Origin: an uncultured Oscillospiraceae bacterium
GTDB lineage: Bacteria > Bacillota > Clostridia > Oscillospirales > Oscillospiraceae
Assembly (NCBI GenBank): GCA_944386835.1
Contig: CALXCQ010000038.1
Location: 1 to 40,654, forward strand
Length of the DNA stretch: 40,654 bases
Direction of reading: 5' to 3'
Shown here: in pieces, positions 32,869 to 40,654 of the stretch
Layout of the letters: each line of letters opens with the position of its first letter
Position numbering within the stretch: the stretch's first letter is position 1
Notes under the pieces: generated by a model
What the model was told of the DNA's origin: nothing
The model's database searches: none
What the model saw: only the letters and a program-made list of their open reading frames with translations
Translations under genes and position numbers: made by a program

Positions 32869-34134
32869 ATGAAAATAGTCGATATGATCTGTGCTCCTGG
32901 CAGAACAGGATTTTATTTTGATGATCAGCGGGCCATTAAAGCAGGTGCAACACATGACGGCGCCTTTTATCTGGGTCAAACAAAGACAGAAGGATTTCAG
33001 GCTGTCAGACAGGCTGGCGAGTCTATTTCCGTAATGTTGGTTTTGGAAGACGGTCAAATTGCCTGGGGTGACTGTGCTGCCGTACAATATTCCGGCGCTG
33101 GAGGCCGTGACCCTCTGTTTTTGGCTCAGGAATTTATCCCGATTTTAAATCAGCATGTAAAGCCTGTGCTGGTGGGAAAAGAAGCAGATAGTTTCCGCCA
33201 ACTTTGTACCCAATTGGAGGCAATTTTGGTCAACGGCAATCGGCTGCATACCGCTATCCGGTACGGTGTTTCCCAGGCAATTCTGGATGCGGTGGCTAAA
33301 GCACAGCATAAACAAATGTGCGAAGTTGTGGCACAGGAATACGGTTGTACTCTTTCCGAAAAGCCGATCCCGATTTTTACACAATCCGGAGACGACCGGT
33401 ATGATAATGCGGATAAGATGATTTTAAAAGGCGCACAGGTACTGCCTCATGCTCTAATTAATAATGTGCAGGAGAAATTGGGGATCAAAGGTGAAAAATT
33501 AGAAGAGTATGTCGCTTGGCTGCGCGACCGGATTTTGTCCAAACGGATGTCGGAAACTTATAGCCCAGTATTGCATATTGACGTATACGGAACGATTGGC
33601 GCCGCTTTCGGAAACCATAACTACGCCGCCATGGCAGACTATCTGGAAAAATTGGAGCAGATAGCCCGGCCTTTCCGTCTGCGTATCGAAGGTCCTATGG
33701 ACTGCGATCAGGATAGGGAAGCGCAAATTACCGCATTGGCCGGTCTTACCCAAGAATTGGACCGTCGAAAAATCTCCGTGGAACTGGTTGCAGATGAATG
33801 GTGCAATACCCTTGAAGACATCAAGCTGTTTGCAGATCGCAAAGCTGGCCACATGATTCAGATCAAAACACCTGATCTGGGGAGTATTCACAATACTGTA
33901 GAAGCTGTTCTCTACTGCAAAGAAAAGGGGATTGGCGCCTATCAGGGTGGCACTTGCAATGAAACTGACCGGAGTGCCCAAGTATGTGTTCACTGTGCTA
34001 TGGCAACGCAGCCGGCACAAATTCTGGCAAAACCCGGGATGGGCGTAGATGAAGGCTACATGATTGTTTATAACGAAATGGAGCGCATCTTGGCCATTCA
34101 AAATGCAAAAAAGAGCATTCCAAATAAAGGGTAA
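32869..34134 (+). CDS. mal: Methylaspartate ammonia-lyase
   Basis: 421 residues, enolase superfamily, removing ammonia from 3-methylaspartate to give mesaconate. Predicted bases are His194 in VLPHALINN and Lys333 in MIQIKTPDLG. Metal ligands are Asp238 (HIDVYG), Glu274 (RIEGPMD) and Asp309 (VADEWCNT). The end KPGMGVDEGYMIV is typical. The protein is intact, with two residues of insertion relative to the Citrobacter enzyme as I remember it. It closes the glm operon, ended by the hairpin at 34155-34192. Confidence 0.96.
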   Translation: MKIVDMICAPGRTGFYFDDQRAIKAGATHDGAFYLGQTKTEGFQAVRQAGESISVMLVLEDGQIAWGDCAAVQYSGAGGRDPLFLAQEFIPILNQHVKPVLVGKEADSFRQLCTQLEAILVNGNRLHTAIRYGVSQAILDAVAKAQHKQMCEVVAQEYGCTLSEKPIPIFTQSGDDRYDNADKMILKGAQVLPHALINNVQEKLGIKGEKLEEYVAWLRDRILSKRMSETYSPVLHIDVYGTIGAAFGNHNYAAMADYLEKLEQIARPFRLRIEGPMDCDQDREAQITALAGLTQELDRRKISVELVADEWCNTLEDIKLFADRKAGHMIQIKTPDLGSIHNTVEAVLYCKEKGIGAYQGGTCNETDRSAQVCVHCAMATQPAQILAKPGMGVDEGYMIVYNEMERILAIQNAKKSIPNKG

Positions 34135-34154
34135 TTTGCCCCTTTAAACAGCAT

Positions 34155-34192
34155 AAAAAATGGATCATGGAAGTTTCCATGATCCGTTTTTT
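34155..34192. terminator. Bidirectional terminator after mal
   Basis: AAAAAATGGATCATGGAA (34155-34172) pairs with TTCCATGATCCGTTTTTT (34175-34192), with one U-G pair. T runs at both ends serve mal and the convergent ylbJ unit, whose last stop codon touches the hairpin. Confidence 0.9.
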
Positions 34193-34401
34193 TACAGGGA
34201 AAAATCCTGTGTATCATACTTGGCAAAGGAAGGCGCTTTTCGGCGAACTGGTATCCGTTTTAAGGGATCATAATGAAAATGCCGGCAGCTTTCATAGATA
34301 CTGACAACGCCCTTTTTTTGACAAACCATCTGCTCCTGGTTTAGTTTTCCGGCATAAGCACAATAAGAACAGGAACGTTCAATTTTTCTACGAAATAACA
34401 A
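34192..34401 (-). CDS. Small Cys-rich protein, possible zinc binder
   Basis: 69 residues with CSYC (11-14), a third Cys at 27 (MVCQKKG) and a fourth at 39 (SCRHF), a pattern that could hold one zinc. The C-terminal part is basic (DPLKRIPVRRK). I loosely recall similar unnamed proteins in gut Clostridia. The start is TTG 34401 with AAGGGGTGA upstream. It lies 18 bases after ylbJ on the same strand and probably shares its message. Confidence 0.72.
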   Translation of the reverse strand: MLFRRKIERSCSYCAYAGKLNQEQMVCQKKGVVSIYESCRHFHYDPLKRIPVRRKAPSFAKYDTQDFSL

Positions 34402-34419
34402 ATCATCACCCCTTTTTCA

Positions 34420-35559
34420 TTATAGCGATTTTTTTAAAAGTTTTCCAGAGGTAATCAGAAGAAATATTTTTGCCAGAATCAACAAAACAAACAATAACAG
34501 GGCATAGAAAGAAAAAACCTGCCAATTCAGACTTTCTGTCGCCTCATGCCAAACTGCAGTAACCTGTGCACTGCCAGGATATCGCCAAGAAGCCCATAAA
34601 AAGGTAAGAAAAAAGGATAGTGACCCATGGAATAATTTAGAGATAAGATAAGTCGGAAGCGGCATTATCTCAGGGGGCAGTACACTTAGCGTCTGAAAGT
34701 GCACACACAATCCACCCCAGCTGACAATTCCAGCCGCTAGTCCCACTTGTAGTGCCAGGGGAAGGTGAGAACTTCCCATACTGGTTATTCCTGTTGAGAG
34801 CTCCAAAAGGCCTGTTATCGTTATTTTAATTAACTCTGGCAGTTGTTGATAGATTGGAACTGTTTCTAAAAGAGCCAGCACAATGGTAAAAAAAGTGATA
34901 AATCCGGTGATTCCCAGGAGTGATTGCGCAGAATCCCGAACGGCCTGTGTAAAAGCCTGTGGGAAGGGAATGGTTGCCTTACTCTCTTTCGAAATTGCGG
35001 CATTATGGTAAATCGTCGGCTGTACGTTTTTCCGCTTTTCCAGAACCCGCAGGAAAAATCCAATCACAAGCGCAGTCAAAATATGGATAAGAAAAATGGC
35101 AAGTCCGATTTCTGCGCTGGAGAACAAACTACCTCCGATAACCCCAAAGAAAAACGCTGGTCCGGAATTATTGCAAAATAGCAAAGTTCTCTGGGCCTGT
35201 GAAACAGATAACTCCTTTTTTTCATACACAGAGGCTACCATTTTTGCTCCCATAGGATAGCCCCCCAAAAAGCCCGAGACCAGGGGAGCCGCCACAATTC
35301 CAGGCAGGTGAAAAAGCTTTTCGGCGATAGGCGCTACCGCCTTCCCTAAAATTTTCGCATATCCCAGATTTACGCACAAAGAAGAGAGAACAAAGAAGGG
35401 AAACAACGAGGGAACTACCACTTGCACAGAAACTTTTAGCCCTCTGAGTGCTCCTTGGATTGCCGCAGAAGACCGGAACAGTAAAAAGAATAAGAAACCT
35501 GCCAAAAAAAGTCCCGTTGCTAAAATACTACCGTTTCTTTTCTTAGACTTTTCCTTCAC
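34420..35559 (-). CDS. ylbJ: Sporulation integral membrane protein YlbJ
   Basis: About 379 residues, polytopic, of the nucleoside-recognition (Gate) family. Conserved segments are VVPSLFPFFVLS, PLVSGFLGGYPMGAK, LLFCNNSGPAFFFGVIGG and GLAAGIVSWGGLCVH. In Bacillus YlbJ is made in the mother cell and needed for spore heat resistance. The open frame starts at 35616, but GTG 35559 has GAGGTGA just upstream and gives a normal N-terminus. It is divergent from yqfC. Confidence 0.9.
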   Translation of the reverse strand: MKEKSKKRNGSILATGLFLAGFLFFLLFRSSAAIQGALRGLKVSVQVVVPSLFPFFVLSSLCVNLGYAKILGKAVAPIAEKLFHLPGIVAAPLVSGFLGGYPMGAKMVASVYEKKELSVSQAQRTLLFCNNSGPAFFFGVIGGSLFSSAEIGLAIFLIHILTALVIGFFLRVLEKRKNVQPTIYHNAAISKESKATIPFPQAFTQAVRDSAQSLLGITGFITFFTIVLALLETVPIYQQLPELIKITITGLLELSTGITSMGSSHLPLALQVGLAAGIVSWGGLCVHFQTLSVLPPEIMPLPTYLISKLFHGSLSFFLTFLWASWRYPGSAQVTAVWHEATESLNWQVFSFYALLLFVLLILAKIFLLITSGKLLKKSL

Positions 35560-35598
35560 ATAACTCACCTCGGAAGAATATATGCCTTGCTGGCAAAA

Positions 35599-35621
35599 AA
35601 CTTGCAGACGGGACATACAAT
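35599..35621 (+). promoter_or_regulatory. Sigma-E-like promoter of yqfC
   Basis: A perfect sigma-E -10 box CATACAAT (35614-35621) lies 14 bases after an A-rich GCAAAAA-type -35 (about 35593-35599). The predicted start is about 20 bases before the yqfC start. yqfC belongs to the sigma-E regulon in Bacillus. The -35 is weaker than the -10. Confidence 0.65.
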
Positions 35622-35646
35622 ATGGAAGAGGTAGAGGTGATAAATT

Positions 35647-35931
35647 GTGAAAAAGGGAAAGACAATTTTAAAAAATATGGCACAAAGGTTCGATTTACCC
35701 GAAGAAATCGTGGCAAGTTTACCTGTTACAGAAACAGCGGGTTTTTCAAAAATCACAGTAGAACATCACAAAGGTATTTTAGAATATACCGATCAGAGCA
35801 TTCGGATTCAGGTCAATATCGGAACCATTCATATTACTGGTCAGGATTTAGAAATCATTCTGATGAATGCAGAACGGGTGATGATAGTAGGTACAATTTG
35901 GAATATCGGATTCTCAGATGGAGGCAAATAA
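35647..35931 (+). CDS. yqfC: Sporulation protein YqfC (YabP family)
   Basis: 94 residues, YabP/YqfC fold. The protein has the SLPVTETAGFSKITVEHHKG segment and the strand-rich IRIQVNIGTIHITGQDLEIILM. YqfC is a mother-cell sporulation protein of unknown mechanism. The start is GTG 35647 with AGAGGTGATA upstream. yqfD begins on the base after the stop. A longer frame in another phase (35622-35996) is a shadow. Confidence 0.9.
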   Translation: MKKGKTILKNMAQRFDLPEEIVASLPVTETAGFSKITVEHHKGILEYTDQSIRIQVNIGTIHITGQDLEIILMNAERVMIVGTIWNIGFSDGGK

Positions 35932-37152
35932 ATGTGGAAGGTGATTCAGTATATTCGTGGTACAGCCACACTGACAATTTTGGGTGCATCGCCTGAGATG
36001 GCTTTGAACCGGCTGGCTCAGGAAACGATAGGATTCTGGGATTTAACCATGTTAGACTCTTTTACTTATGAGATTACGCTTCTATGGAAAGACTACCCCA
36101 GAGCAATGGCAGCAATCCAGCATGCACAATGTGAAGGAAAGCTCAAAAAACTTTCCGGTTTCAAACAGACATTTCGGGGGCTTGGAAAACGCCCCGGAAT
36201 CTGGGTAGCTTTGCTGGCAGCTGTCATTCTTCCTACCGTCCTCAGTCAATTTGTTTGGACCATCGATGTCTCCGGCAATGAGACAATTCCCACTCAGAAG
36301 GTCCTGCAACAACTGGAGGAAGTGGGAGTATATATCGGGGCCTATGGCCCAACAATAAAATCCCAGGATATCAAAAACCAGATGTTGAATCGGATACCGG
36401 AACTACAGTGGATTGCCGTTAACCGTAGTGGTGGAAAAGTTCAAATTCTGTTAAAAGAGAGGCAACTCAGGCCAGATATCATTGATCAAAAACAAATCTG
36501 CAACATTGTGGCAGGCAAAACAGGTTTGGTAACAAAGGTAGAAGTTTATTCCGGAACTGTTCAGTGCAAAGTTGGACAGACAGTGCTGCAAGGGCAGTTG
36601 CTGGTTTCTGGTTATAATCAAACAGACGTAAATTTACAGACCTCCCATGCCCAGGCGGAAATCTATGCCAGGACCTGGAGAAAATACCATGTTCTCGTAC
36701 CAAGTCAAGAGACAGTAAAGCAGTATACAGGACAAGAAGAACACAGGTATGCCCTTGAAATTGGAAAAAAGAGGATCAATTTCTCAACAAAGAGTGGAAT
36801 TTTGTCTGGCAGCTATGATAAAATAGTTTCACGTCAATATCTTACCCTACCGGGTGGAATTCAGTTTCCTATTTGCCTTGTTACAGAGCAATACCTGGCC
36901 TATGAGACCAAAGTGAAAGAAGTAGACACAGAAACTGCTGAAAAAACAGCCTTAGCTGCGGTAAATTTACAGGCAAAAAACCAGATGGTTGCCGGACAGG
37001 TTTTGCAGACATCCATAAACAGCAAGGCAGAGGGGGATATGATTGCAGTCGAGCTGGTATTGGAATGTGAAGAAATGATTGCCCGCTCACAGGAAGCAGA
37101 TATGTTCTCGGGGGATGGGCCGAAAACGCAAAAGGAAAAAGATACTCCGTAG
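35932..37152 (+). CDS. yqfD: Sporulation protein YqfD
   Basis: 406 residues, close to Bacillus YqfD. An N-terminal cytoplasmic part of about 90 residues is followed by one membrane helix (about 92-111, WVALLAAVILPTVLSQFVW) and a FtsQ/POTRA-like extracytoplasmic region. The segment WTIDVSGNETIPTQKVLQQL fits the POTRA-like fold. It is an SpoIVFA/B-unrelated mother-cell sporulation protein. ATG 35932 follows GGAGG in the end of yqfC. phoH starts 39 bases later. Confidence 0.92.
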   Translation: MWKVIQYIRGTATLTILGASPEMALNRLAQETIGFWDLTMLDSFTYEITLLWKDYPRAMAAIQHAQCEGKLKKLSGFKQTFRGLGKRPGIWVALLAAVILPTVLSQFVWTIDVSGNETIPTQKVLQQLEEVGVYIGAYGPTIKSQDIKNQMLNRIPELQWIAVNRSGGKVQILLKERQLRPDIIDQKQICNIVAGKTGLVTKVEVYSGTVQCKVGQTVLQGQLLVSGYNQTDVNLQTSHAQAEIYARTWRKYHVLVPSQETVKQYTGQEEHRYALEIGKKRINFSTKSGILSGSYDKIVSRQYLTLPGGIQFPICLVTEQYLAYETKVKEVDTETAEKTALAAVNLQAKNQMVAGQVLQTSINSKAEGDMIAVELVLECEEMIARSQEADMFSGDGPKTQKEKDTP

Positions 37153-37191
37153 ATTTTAAATTTAATTGTTCACGAAAGCGAGGAGAACCGT

Positions 37192-38211
37192 TTGGTTTTG
37201 AAGAAAATAGAACTGGATGTTCTCACCATGCAAGATCTCTTTGGCGTGGCGGATAATAATGTAAAAGAATTAGAAAAAGAATTGGGAGTTTCTCTGATTA
37301 CCAGAGGTGGTGATGTGGAAATTTCCGGTTCCAGCGAGGAAGCGGTTGTCCTCGCAGTAGATACACTGCAACTTTTGAACCAAATGCGGGAATTAGGGGA
37401 AAAAATCGATGAATTTGCTGTTTTACGAGCGCTGGATTCGGTGCGAACGGGAAAAGCAGAAGCAACCGTTGCCGCCTTACAGGGGATTGTAGCATATACT
37501 TACACCGGTGCACAAATCAAATGCCGTACACCTGGGCAAAAAAAATATATACAGGCAATCCAGAAAAATACCGTGACGATTGCCATCGGCCCTGCCGGTA
37601 CAGGCAAAACATATCTGGCAGTTGCTGAAGCGGTCATGGCACTGAAAGAAAAAAAGATCAGCAAAATTATTATGTGTAGACCAGCTGTAGAAGCTGGTGA
37701 AAAGTTGGGGTTTCTGCCGGGTGATCTGCAGAATAAAGTCGATCCCTACCTGCGCCCTCTTTATGATGCTCTGGACGAAATGATTGGCCCAGAAACGGTA
37801 CAGAGTCACATGGAAAAACGAATTATCGAAATTGCGCCTTTGGCCTATATGCGTGGTCGCACATTAAAAGGTAGTTTTGTAATTTGTGACGAGTGTCAGA
37901 ATATGACCATATCTCAGCATCTTATGATCTTGTCCCGCTTAGGGGAGGGCTCTAAAATGGTTTTGACCGGAGATGTCACACAAATCGATCTGCCATCGGC
38001 CAGTGATTCCGGTTTAGAGTTGTGTGCCAACATTTTAGATGGAATTGACGATATCGGCGTGGTTCGTCTATCCGGAAGTGATGTCGTACGTCACAAACTG
38101 GTAGGAAAAATCGTCAGCGCCTTTGAAACATATCGAGTTGCAACCGGGCCCAAAGCCGGGCCAGGAAAGCCGCACGGAACTTCCGGAGGAAAGAATTTTA
38201 AAAAACGTTAA
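37192..38211 (+). CDS. phoH: PhoH family protein
   Basis: 339 residues, P-loop ATPase of the PhoH/YbeZ type, often linked to RNA metabolism and ribosome maturation with YbeY. An N-terminal KH-like segment (about 1-75) precedes Walker A GPAGTGKT (133-140) and Walker B FVICDECQN. The start is TTG 37192 with GAGGAG 6 bases upstream. It probably continues the yqfCD transcript, the usual Firmicutes order (yqfC-yqfD-phoH-ybeY). Confidence 0.95.
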   Translation: MVLKKIELDVLTMQDLFGVADNNVKELEKELGVSLITRGGDVEISGSSEEAVVLAVDTLQLLNQMRELGEKIDEFAVLRALDSVRTGKAEATVAALQGIVAYTYTGAQIKCRTPGQKKYIQAIQKNTVTIAIGPAGTGKTYLAVAEAVMALKEKKISKIIMCRPAVEAGEKLGFLPGDLQNKVDPYLRPLYDALDEMIGPETVQSHMEKRIIEIAPLAYMRGRTLKGSFVICDECQNMTISQHLMILSRLGEGSKMVLTGDVTQIDLPSASDSGLELCANILDGIDDIGVVRLSGSDVVRHKLVGKIVSAFETYRVATGPKAGPGKPHGTSGGKNFKKR

Positions 38212-38399
38212 CAGTGCTGGGATTCCATGGCTTAAAATACTATGCATTTTAAAGTATTGTTTTCTGAAACCTCCCGAATTTGAATATATCTCGCACGGGA
38301 AAGTAAAGTGGGTCAAAGTGTACCTACCTGTAAGTATCAAATGCCCTAACGCACTGATCGGAGCATTCGGGAGTAAAAGAAGGCAACTTTCACAAGTCA

Positions 38400-38428
38400 T
38401 TGAGTTTTTGTTATTGCTACGTTATACT
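38400..38428 (+). promoter_or_regulatory. Promoter of ybeY
   Basis: TTGAGT (38400-38405), a 17-base spacer and TATACT (38423-38428), about 30 bases before the ybeY ATG. The remaining gap after phoH (38212-38399) holds only a weak AT-rich inverted repeat near 38240-38262 and nothing else I can support. Confidence 0.68.
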
Positions 38429-38458
38429 GAAGAGAGAAAGAAAATGTGAGGGGTTGTC

Positions 38459-38959
38459 ATGGGCCAGTACCATAAAATTTCCGTTACGTTTGCCAATCGT
38501 AAGCTACGTAACTTTTCCATTGCCAAACATATCCGCCACTGCATTCAAGCAGCCTTAAGGGAGCAGAATGTGGACGTACCTTGTGAAATCAATGTCCTGG
38601 TCACTAACGACCGAGGAATTCAGGGAATCAATAAGACATTGCGAAATTTGGATAAGCCCACAGATGTTCTGTCTTTCCCTATGTTCCAGTTTCAACCCGG
38701 TCAACTACCGGAAGACTGGGAACCCTATATTGACCCGGAGAGTCAATTGGTTCCTCTTGGCGACATGGCAATCTCTTTAGAGCGCGCAAAAGCACAAGCA
38801 AAAGAATATGGTCACAGTGTAAATCGGGAAGTCGGGTATTTGACAGTTCACTCAGTCCTTCACTTGCTAGGGTATGATCATTTAGATGAGGGCCCAATGA
38901 AACGCCAAATGCGCAGTAGGGAAGAAGCCATATTGGCAGAAATTCTTTTACCGAGATAA
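38459..38959 (+). CDS. ybeY: Endoribonuclease YbeY (rRNA maturation)
   Basis: 166 residues. The metal site HSVLHLLGYDH has His131, His135 and His141. Upstream NKTLRNLDKPTDVLSFP is the family's second block. YbeY acts in 16S rRNA 3' maturation and ribosome quality control. The ATG follows GTGAGGGG. Between the usual blocks is a short acidic loop (EDWEPYIDPESQ). It lies 18 bases before era. dgkA and cdd, often between ybeY and era in Bacillus, are absent. Confidence 0.95.
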   Translation: MGQYHKISVTFANRKLRNFSIAKHIRHCIQAALREQNVDVPCEINVLVTNDRGIQGINKTLRNLDKPTDVLSFPMFQFQPGQLPEDWEPYIDPESQLVPLGDMAISLERAKAQAKEYGHSVNREVGYLTVHSVLHLLGYDHLDEGPMKRQMRSREEAILAEILLPR

Positions 38960-38977
38960 AGAGAGGATACTGAGAAT

Positions 38978-39862
38978 ATGACAACAAAAACTGCCATGAT
39001 CACAATTACCGGTCGCCCCAATGTGGGCAAATCCACCTTGACAAACGCCATGGTTGGGGAAAAAGTAGCCATTGTGTCCAATAAGCCACAAACCACTCGC
39101 AACCGGATTTGTGGTGTTGTAAACCGTGGTCAAACACAGCTTGTATTTTTGGACACACCTGGTTTTCACAAGGCCAGAACCCGGTTGGGTGATTATATGG
39201 TCAATGTAGTACAAGAGTCCATTGCCGATGTGGATGCAGTAGTACTGGTAGTGGAACCTATTGCCAATGTTGGCGAACAAGAGCAGGCTTTAATTGCTAA
39301 AATACGAACCATGGCAGTTCCTGCTATCTTGGCCATCAATAAAATCGACACAGTGGAAAAAGATACCCTTCTGGCAGTCATTGCAGCATATAGTCAAGCC
39401 TATTCCTTTGAAGAAATCATTCCAATTTCTGCAAAACGGAATGAGGGGATTGACGAGCTTCTGACCCAATGTCAACGATTTGCGGTAGAAGGTCCGCAGC
39501 TTTTTCCCGATGGGATGGTTTCTGACCAGCCTGAGCGTCAAGTAATTGCCGAAATTATTCGCGAAAAGCTTCTCTGGTGTCTGGATAAAGAAATTCCCCA
39601 CGGAACTGCCGTGGAAATTACAAAATTTTCGGAACGCGAGAACGAAATTTTGGATATTGAAGCTACCATTTACTGTGAAAAAAGCAGCCATAAAGGGATT
39701 ATTATAGGCAAACATGGAGCCATGCTAAAAAAAATCAGCACAATGGCTCGAGAAGATTGTGAGCGTTTTATGGGGGCAAAAGTATATTTGCAAACCTGGG
39801 TAAAAGTAAAAGAAAACTGGCGTGACAACTTGAACCTGATTCGCAATTTTGGATATGAATAA
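38978..39862 (+). CDS. era: GTPase Era
   Basis: 294 residues. G motifs: G1 GRPNVGKST (11-19), G3 DTPGFH, G4 NKID, G5 region ISAKRNEG. A C-terminal KH domain (about 200-294) with IIIGKHGAMLKKI binds the 3' end of 16S rRNA. It acts in small-subunit assembly at the membrane. ATG 38978 has AGAGAGG upstream. yqzL follows 66 bases later. Confidence 0.97.
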   Translation: MTTKTAMITITGRPNVGKSTLTNAMVGEKVAIVSNKPQTTRNRICGVVNRGQTQLVFLDTPGFHKARTRLGDYMVNVVQESIADVDAVVLVVEPIANVGEQEQALIAKIRTMAVPAILAINKIDTVEKDTLLAVIAAYSQAYSFEEIIPISAKRNEGIDELLTQCQRFAVEGPQLFPDGMVSDQPERQVIAEIIREKLLWCLDKEIPHGTAVEITKFSERENEILDIEATIYCEKSSHKGIIIGKHGAMLKKISTMAREDCERFMGAKVYLQTWVKVKENWRDNLNLIRNFGYE

Positions 39863-39928
39863 GTTTCCTGGGATAAGAGCAAAATTACGGCAAATCCTAA
39901 AACCAGAAATGGAATAGGAGGCTGTTAC

Positions 39929-40033
39929 ATGGGAACAAAGCAACTATGGGAACTTTTCTGGAAAACGGGAGCACCGGAAGCCTATTTACTGTATAAGAAA
40001 GCCCAACGGGAGTCAGAGCCGGTATCGGCTTGA
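39929..40033 (+). CDS. yqzL: YqzL family small protein
   Basis: A 34-residue frame starting at ATG 39929, 8 bases after AATAGGAGG. The sequence MGTKQLWELFWKTGAPEAYL then LYKK matches the YqzL pattern (an aromatic W..F..TG motif followed by YL-(L/F)YKE) and it lies between era and recO, as in Bacillus. The function is unknown. The frame ends within a hairpin (40008-40038) before recO. Confidence 0.82.
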   Translation: MGTKQLWELFWKTGAPEAYLLYKKAQRESEPVSA

Positions 40034-40038
40034 CTCCC
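40008..40038 (+). repeat. Strong hairpin between yqzL and recO
   Basis: GGGAGTCA (40008-40015) pairs with TGACTCCC (40031-40038) and AGCCG (40017-40021) pairs with CGGCT (40026-40030) around GTAT, with one bulged G. No T run follows, so it is not a classic terminator. It overlaps the yqzL stop and lies 18 bases before the recO start, so it could affect translation or RNA processing. Confidence 0.65.
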
Positions 40039-40056
40039 TTGGCGTATGGGGTCAAC

Positions 40057-40654
40057 ATGTACTTAAAGACTAGGGGAATCGTTTTAAGGGAAGTAGCCTA
40101 TCATGATTCTGATAAGCTCCTGACCATTTTGACAGAAGAATACGGTAAATTGACAGTAAAAGCCAGGGGAGTATCCAGAAAGCAAAGTCCCCTAAAGGGT
40201 CCTTGTCAATTGCTCACCTATTCTGAATTTACAATTTTTGAATATCGAGGTTTTCATACTGTCAATGAGGCACAGACTCTGGAGCAGTTTTGGAATTTGC
40301 GAAACCAAATTGAATTATTTGCTCTGGCTTCTTATTTTGCGCAGGTTTCTGAAGTAATATCCCAGGAAGACAGTCCCAGCTCAGAGCTTTTGTCTCTTCT
40401 TCTCAACTGCCTGTATGGCTTAAGTCAGCTAAAAAAACCGCAAATGCAAGTCAAAGCTGTTTTTGAACTGCGCAGCGCCTGTCTGGCCGGATATGAGCCT
40501 GACTTAACCGGATGCGAGCGATGCGCAAATCCAACCCCTCAGTTATTTAATATTCTGTCTGGTACCCTGCAATGTACCGCCTGTGCGCAGGAGGCGGGAG
40601 ATGGTTTGCGTCTACCTATTAGCCCTGGCACCTTACAGGCAATGCGGTACATTG
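40057..40654 (+). CDS. recO: DNA repair protein RecO (3' end cut by the window)
   Basis: The first 199 codons of recO, from ATG 40057 (weak GGGGT site). The N-terminal OB fold begins MYLKTRGIVLREVAYHDSD. The four-Cys zinc site (CERC, then CTAC) lies near the right edge. RecO loads RecA with RecF/RecR on SSB-coated DNA. The frame is intact to the last base. The stop lies outside the window. Confidence 0.95.
   Translation, partial: MYLKTRGIVLREVAYHDSDKLLTILTEEYGKLTVKARGVSRKQSPLKGPCQLLTYSEFTIFEYRGFHTVNEAQTLEQFWNLRNQIELFALASYFAQVSEVISQEDSPSSELLSLLLNCLYGLSQLKKPQMQVKAVFELRSACLAGYEPDLTGCERCANPTPQLFNILSGTLQCTACAQEAGDGLRLPISPGTLQAMRYI

Noticed and set aside
35622-35996. Plus-strand frame of 124 codons overlapping yqfC
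   Set aside because: It is a shadow of yqfC in another phase; its sequence is low in hydrophobic core residues and matches nothing, while yqfC is a clear family member.
1-40654. tRNA or rRNA genes, CRISPR arrays, prophage or conjugative modules
   Set aside because: None was seen on reading both strands. Apart from the IS end at 1-127 the window looks like stable chromosome.

Overview
The window looks like chromosome from an anaerobic, spore-forming member of the Clostridia. Protein style suggests Oscillospirales, but I cannot name a species. Support comes from sporulation genes (ylbJ, yqfC, yqfD, a sigma-E-like promoter), a T-box in front of pheST, Firmicutes gene orders (phoH-ybeY-era-yqzL-recO, murT-gatD) and a complete methylaspartate route for glutamate fermentation.

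Layout. Positions 1-127 are the end of an IS3-type insertion sequence. Positions 158-1815 hold an SH3/NlpC-P60 cell-wall hydrolase, a small conserved protein and an IreB-family protein whose start is a TTG. Positions 1889-5672 are pheST (minus) with a terminator, T-box leader and promoter. Positions 5680-7742 are nnrD, a membrane-anchored protein and a MazF/NdoA-type RNase with no antitoxin gene beside it. Positions 7751-10157 hold four small proteins, one with two LysM domains, and a 500-base stretch with no confident gene. Positions 10233-12094 are an SLH-NlpC/P60 protein and exonuclease III (minus). Positions 12237-14384 are murT-gatD, with a murT transcript that looks leaderless. Positions 14470-16609 are a family 4 uracil-DNA glycosylase and a DacA carboxypeptidase (minus). 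Positions 16846-20305 are a ComEA-like protein, a two-component pair and a GerMN lipoprotein. ilvE follows at 20421-21452 (minus).

The distinctive part is 21774-34134. It can encode the whole path from glutamate to pyruvate and acetate: glutamate mutase (glmS, glmL, glmE), methylaspartate ammonia-lyase, a two-subunit fumarase-type mesaconase, and a citrate-lyase-like enzyme (CitD, CitE, CitF) that is best read as citramalate lyase, with its CitC ligase. Two less expected genes sit in the block. One is a P-loop protein whose C-terminus resembles the second additional domain of alanyl-tRNA synthetase, encoded directly after citC. The other is a GntR-type regulator with a long C-terminal domain of unknown type. 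AT-rich palindromes overlap the promoters of citC, citD and glmS and share a 10-base word, which suggests one local regulator. CitG and CitX, which normally supply the CitD prosthetic group, are not in the window.

From 34192 onward come ylbJ with a small Cys-rich protein (minus), then yqfC-yqfD-phoH, then ybeY-era-yqzL-recO. recO runs off the window end. No rRNA, tRNA, CRISPR array or prophage was seen.
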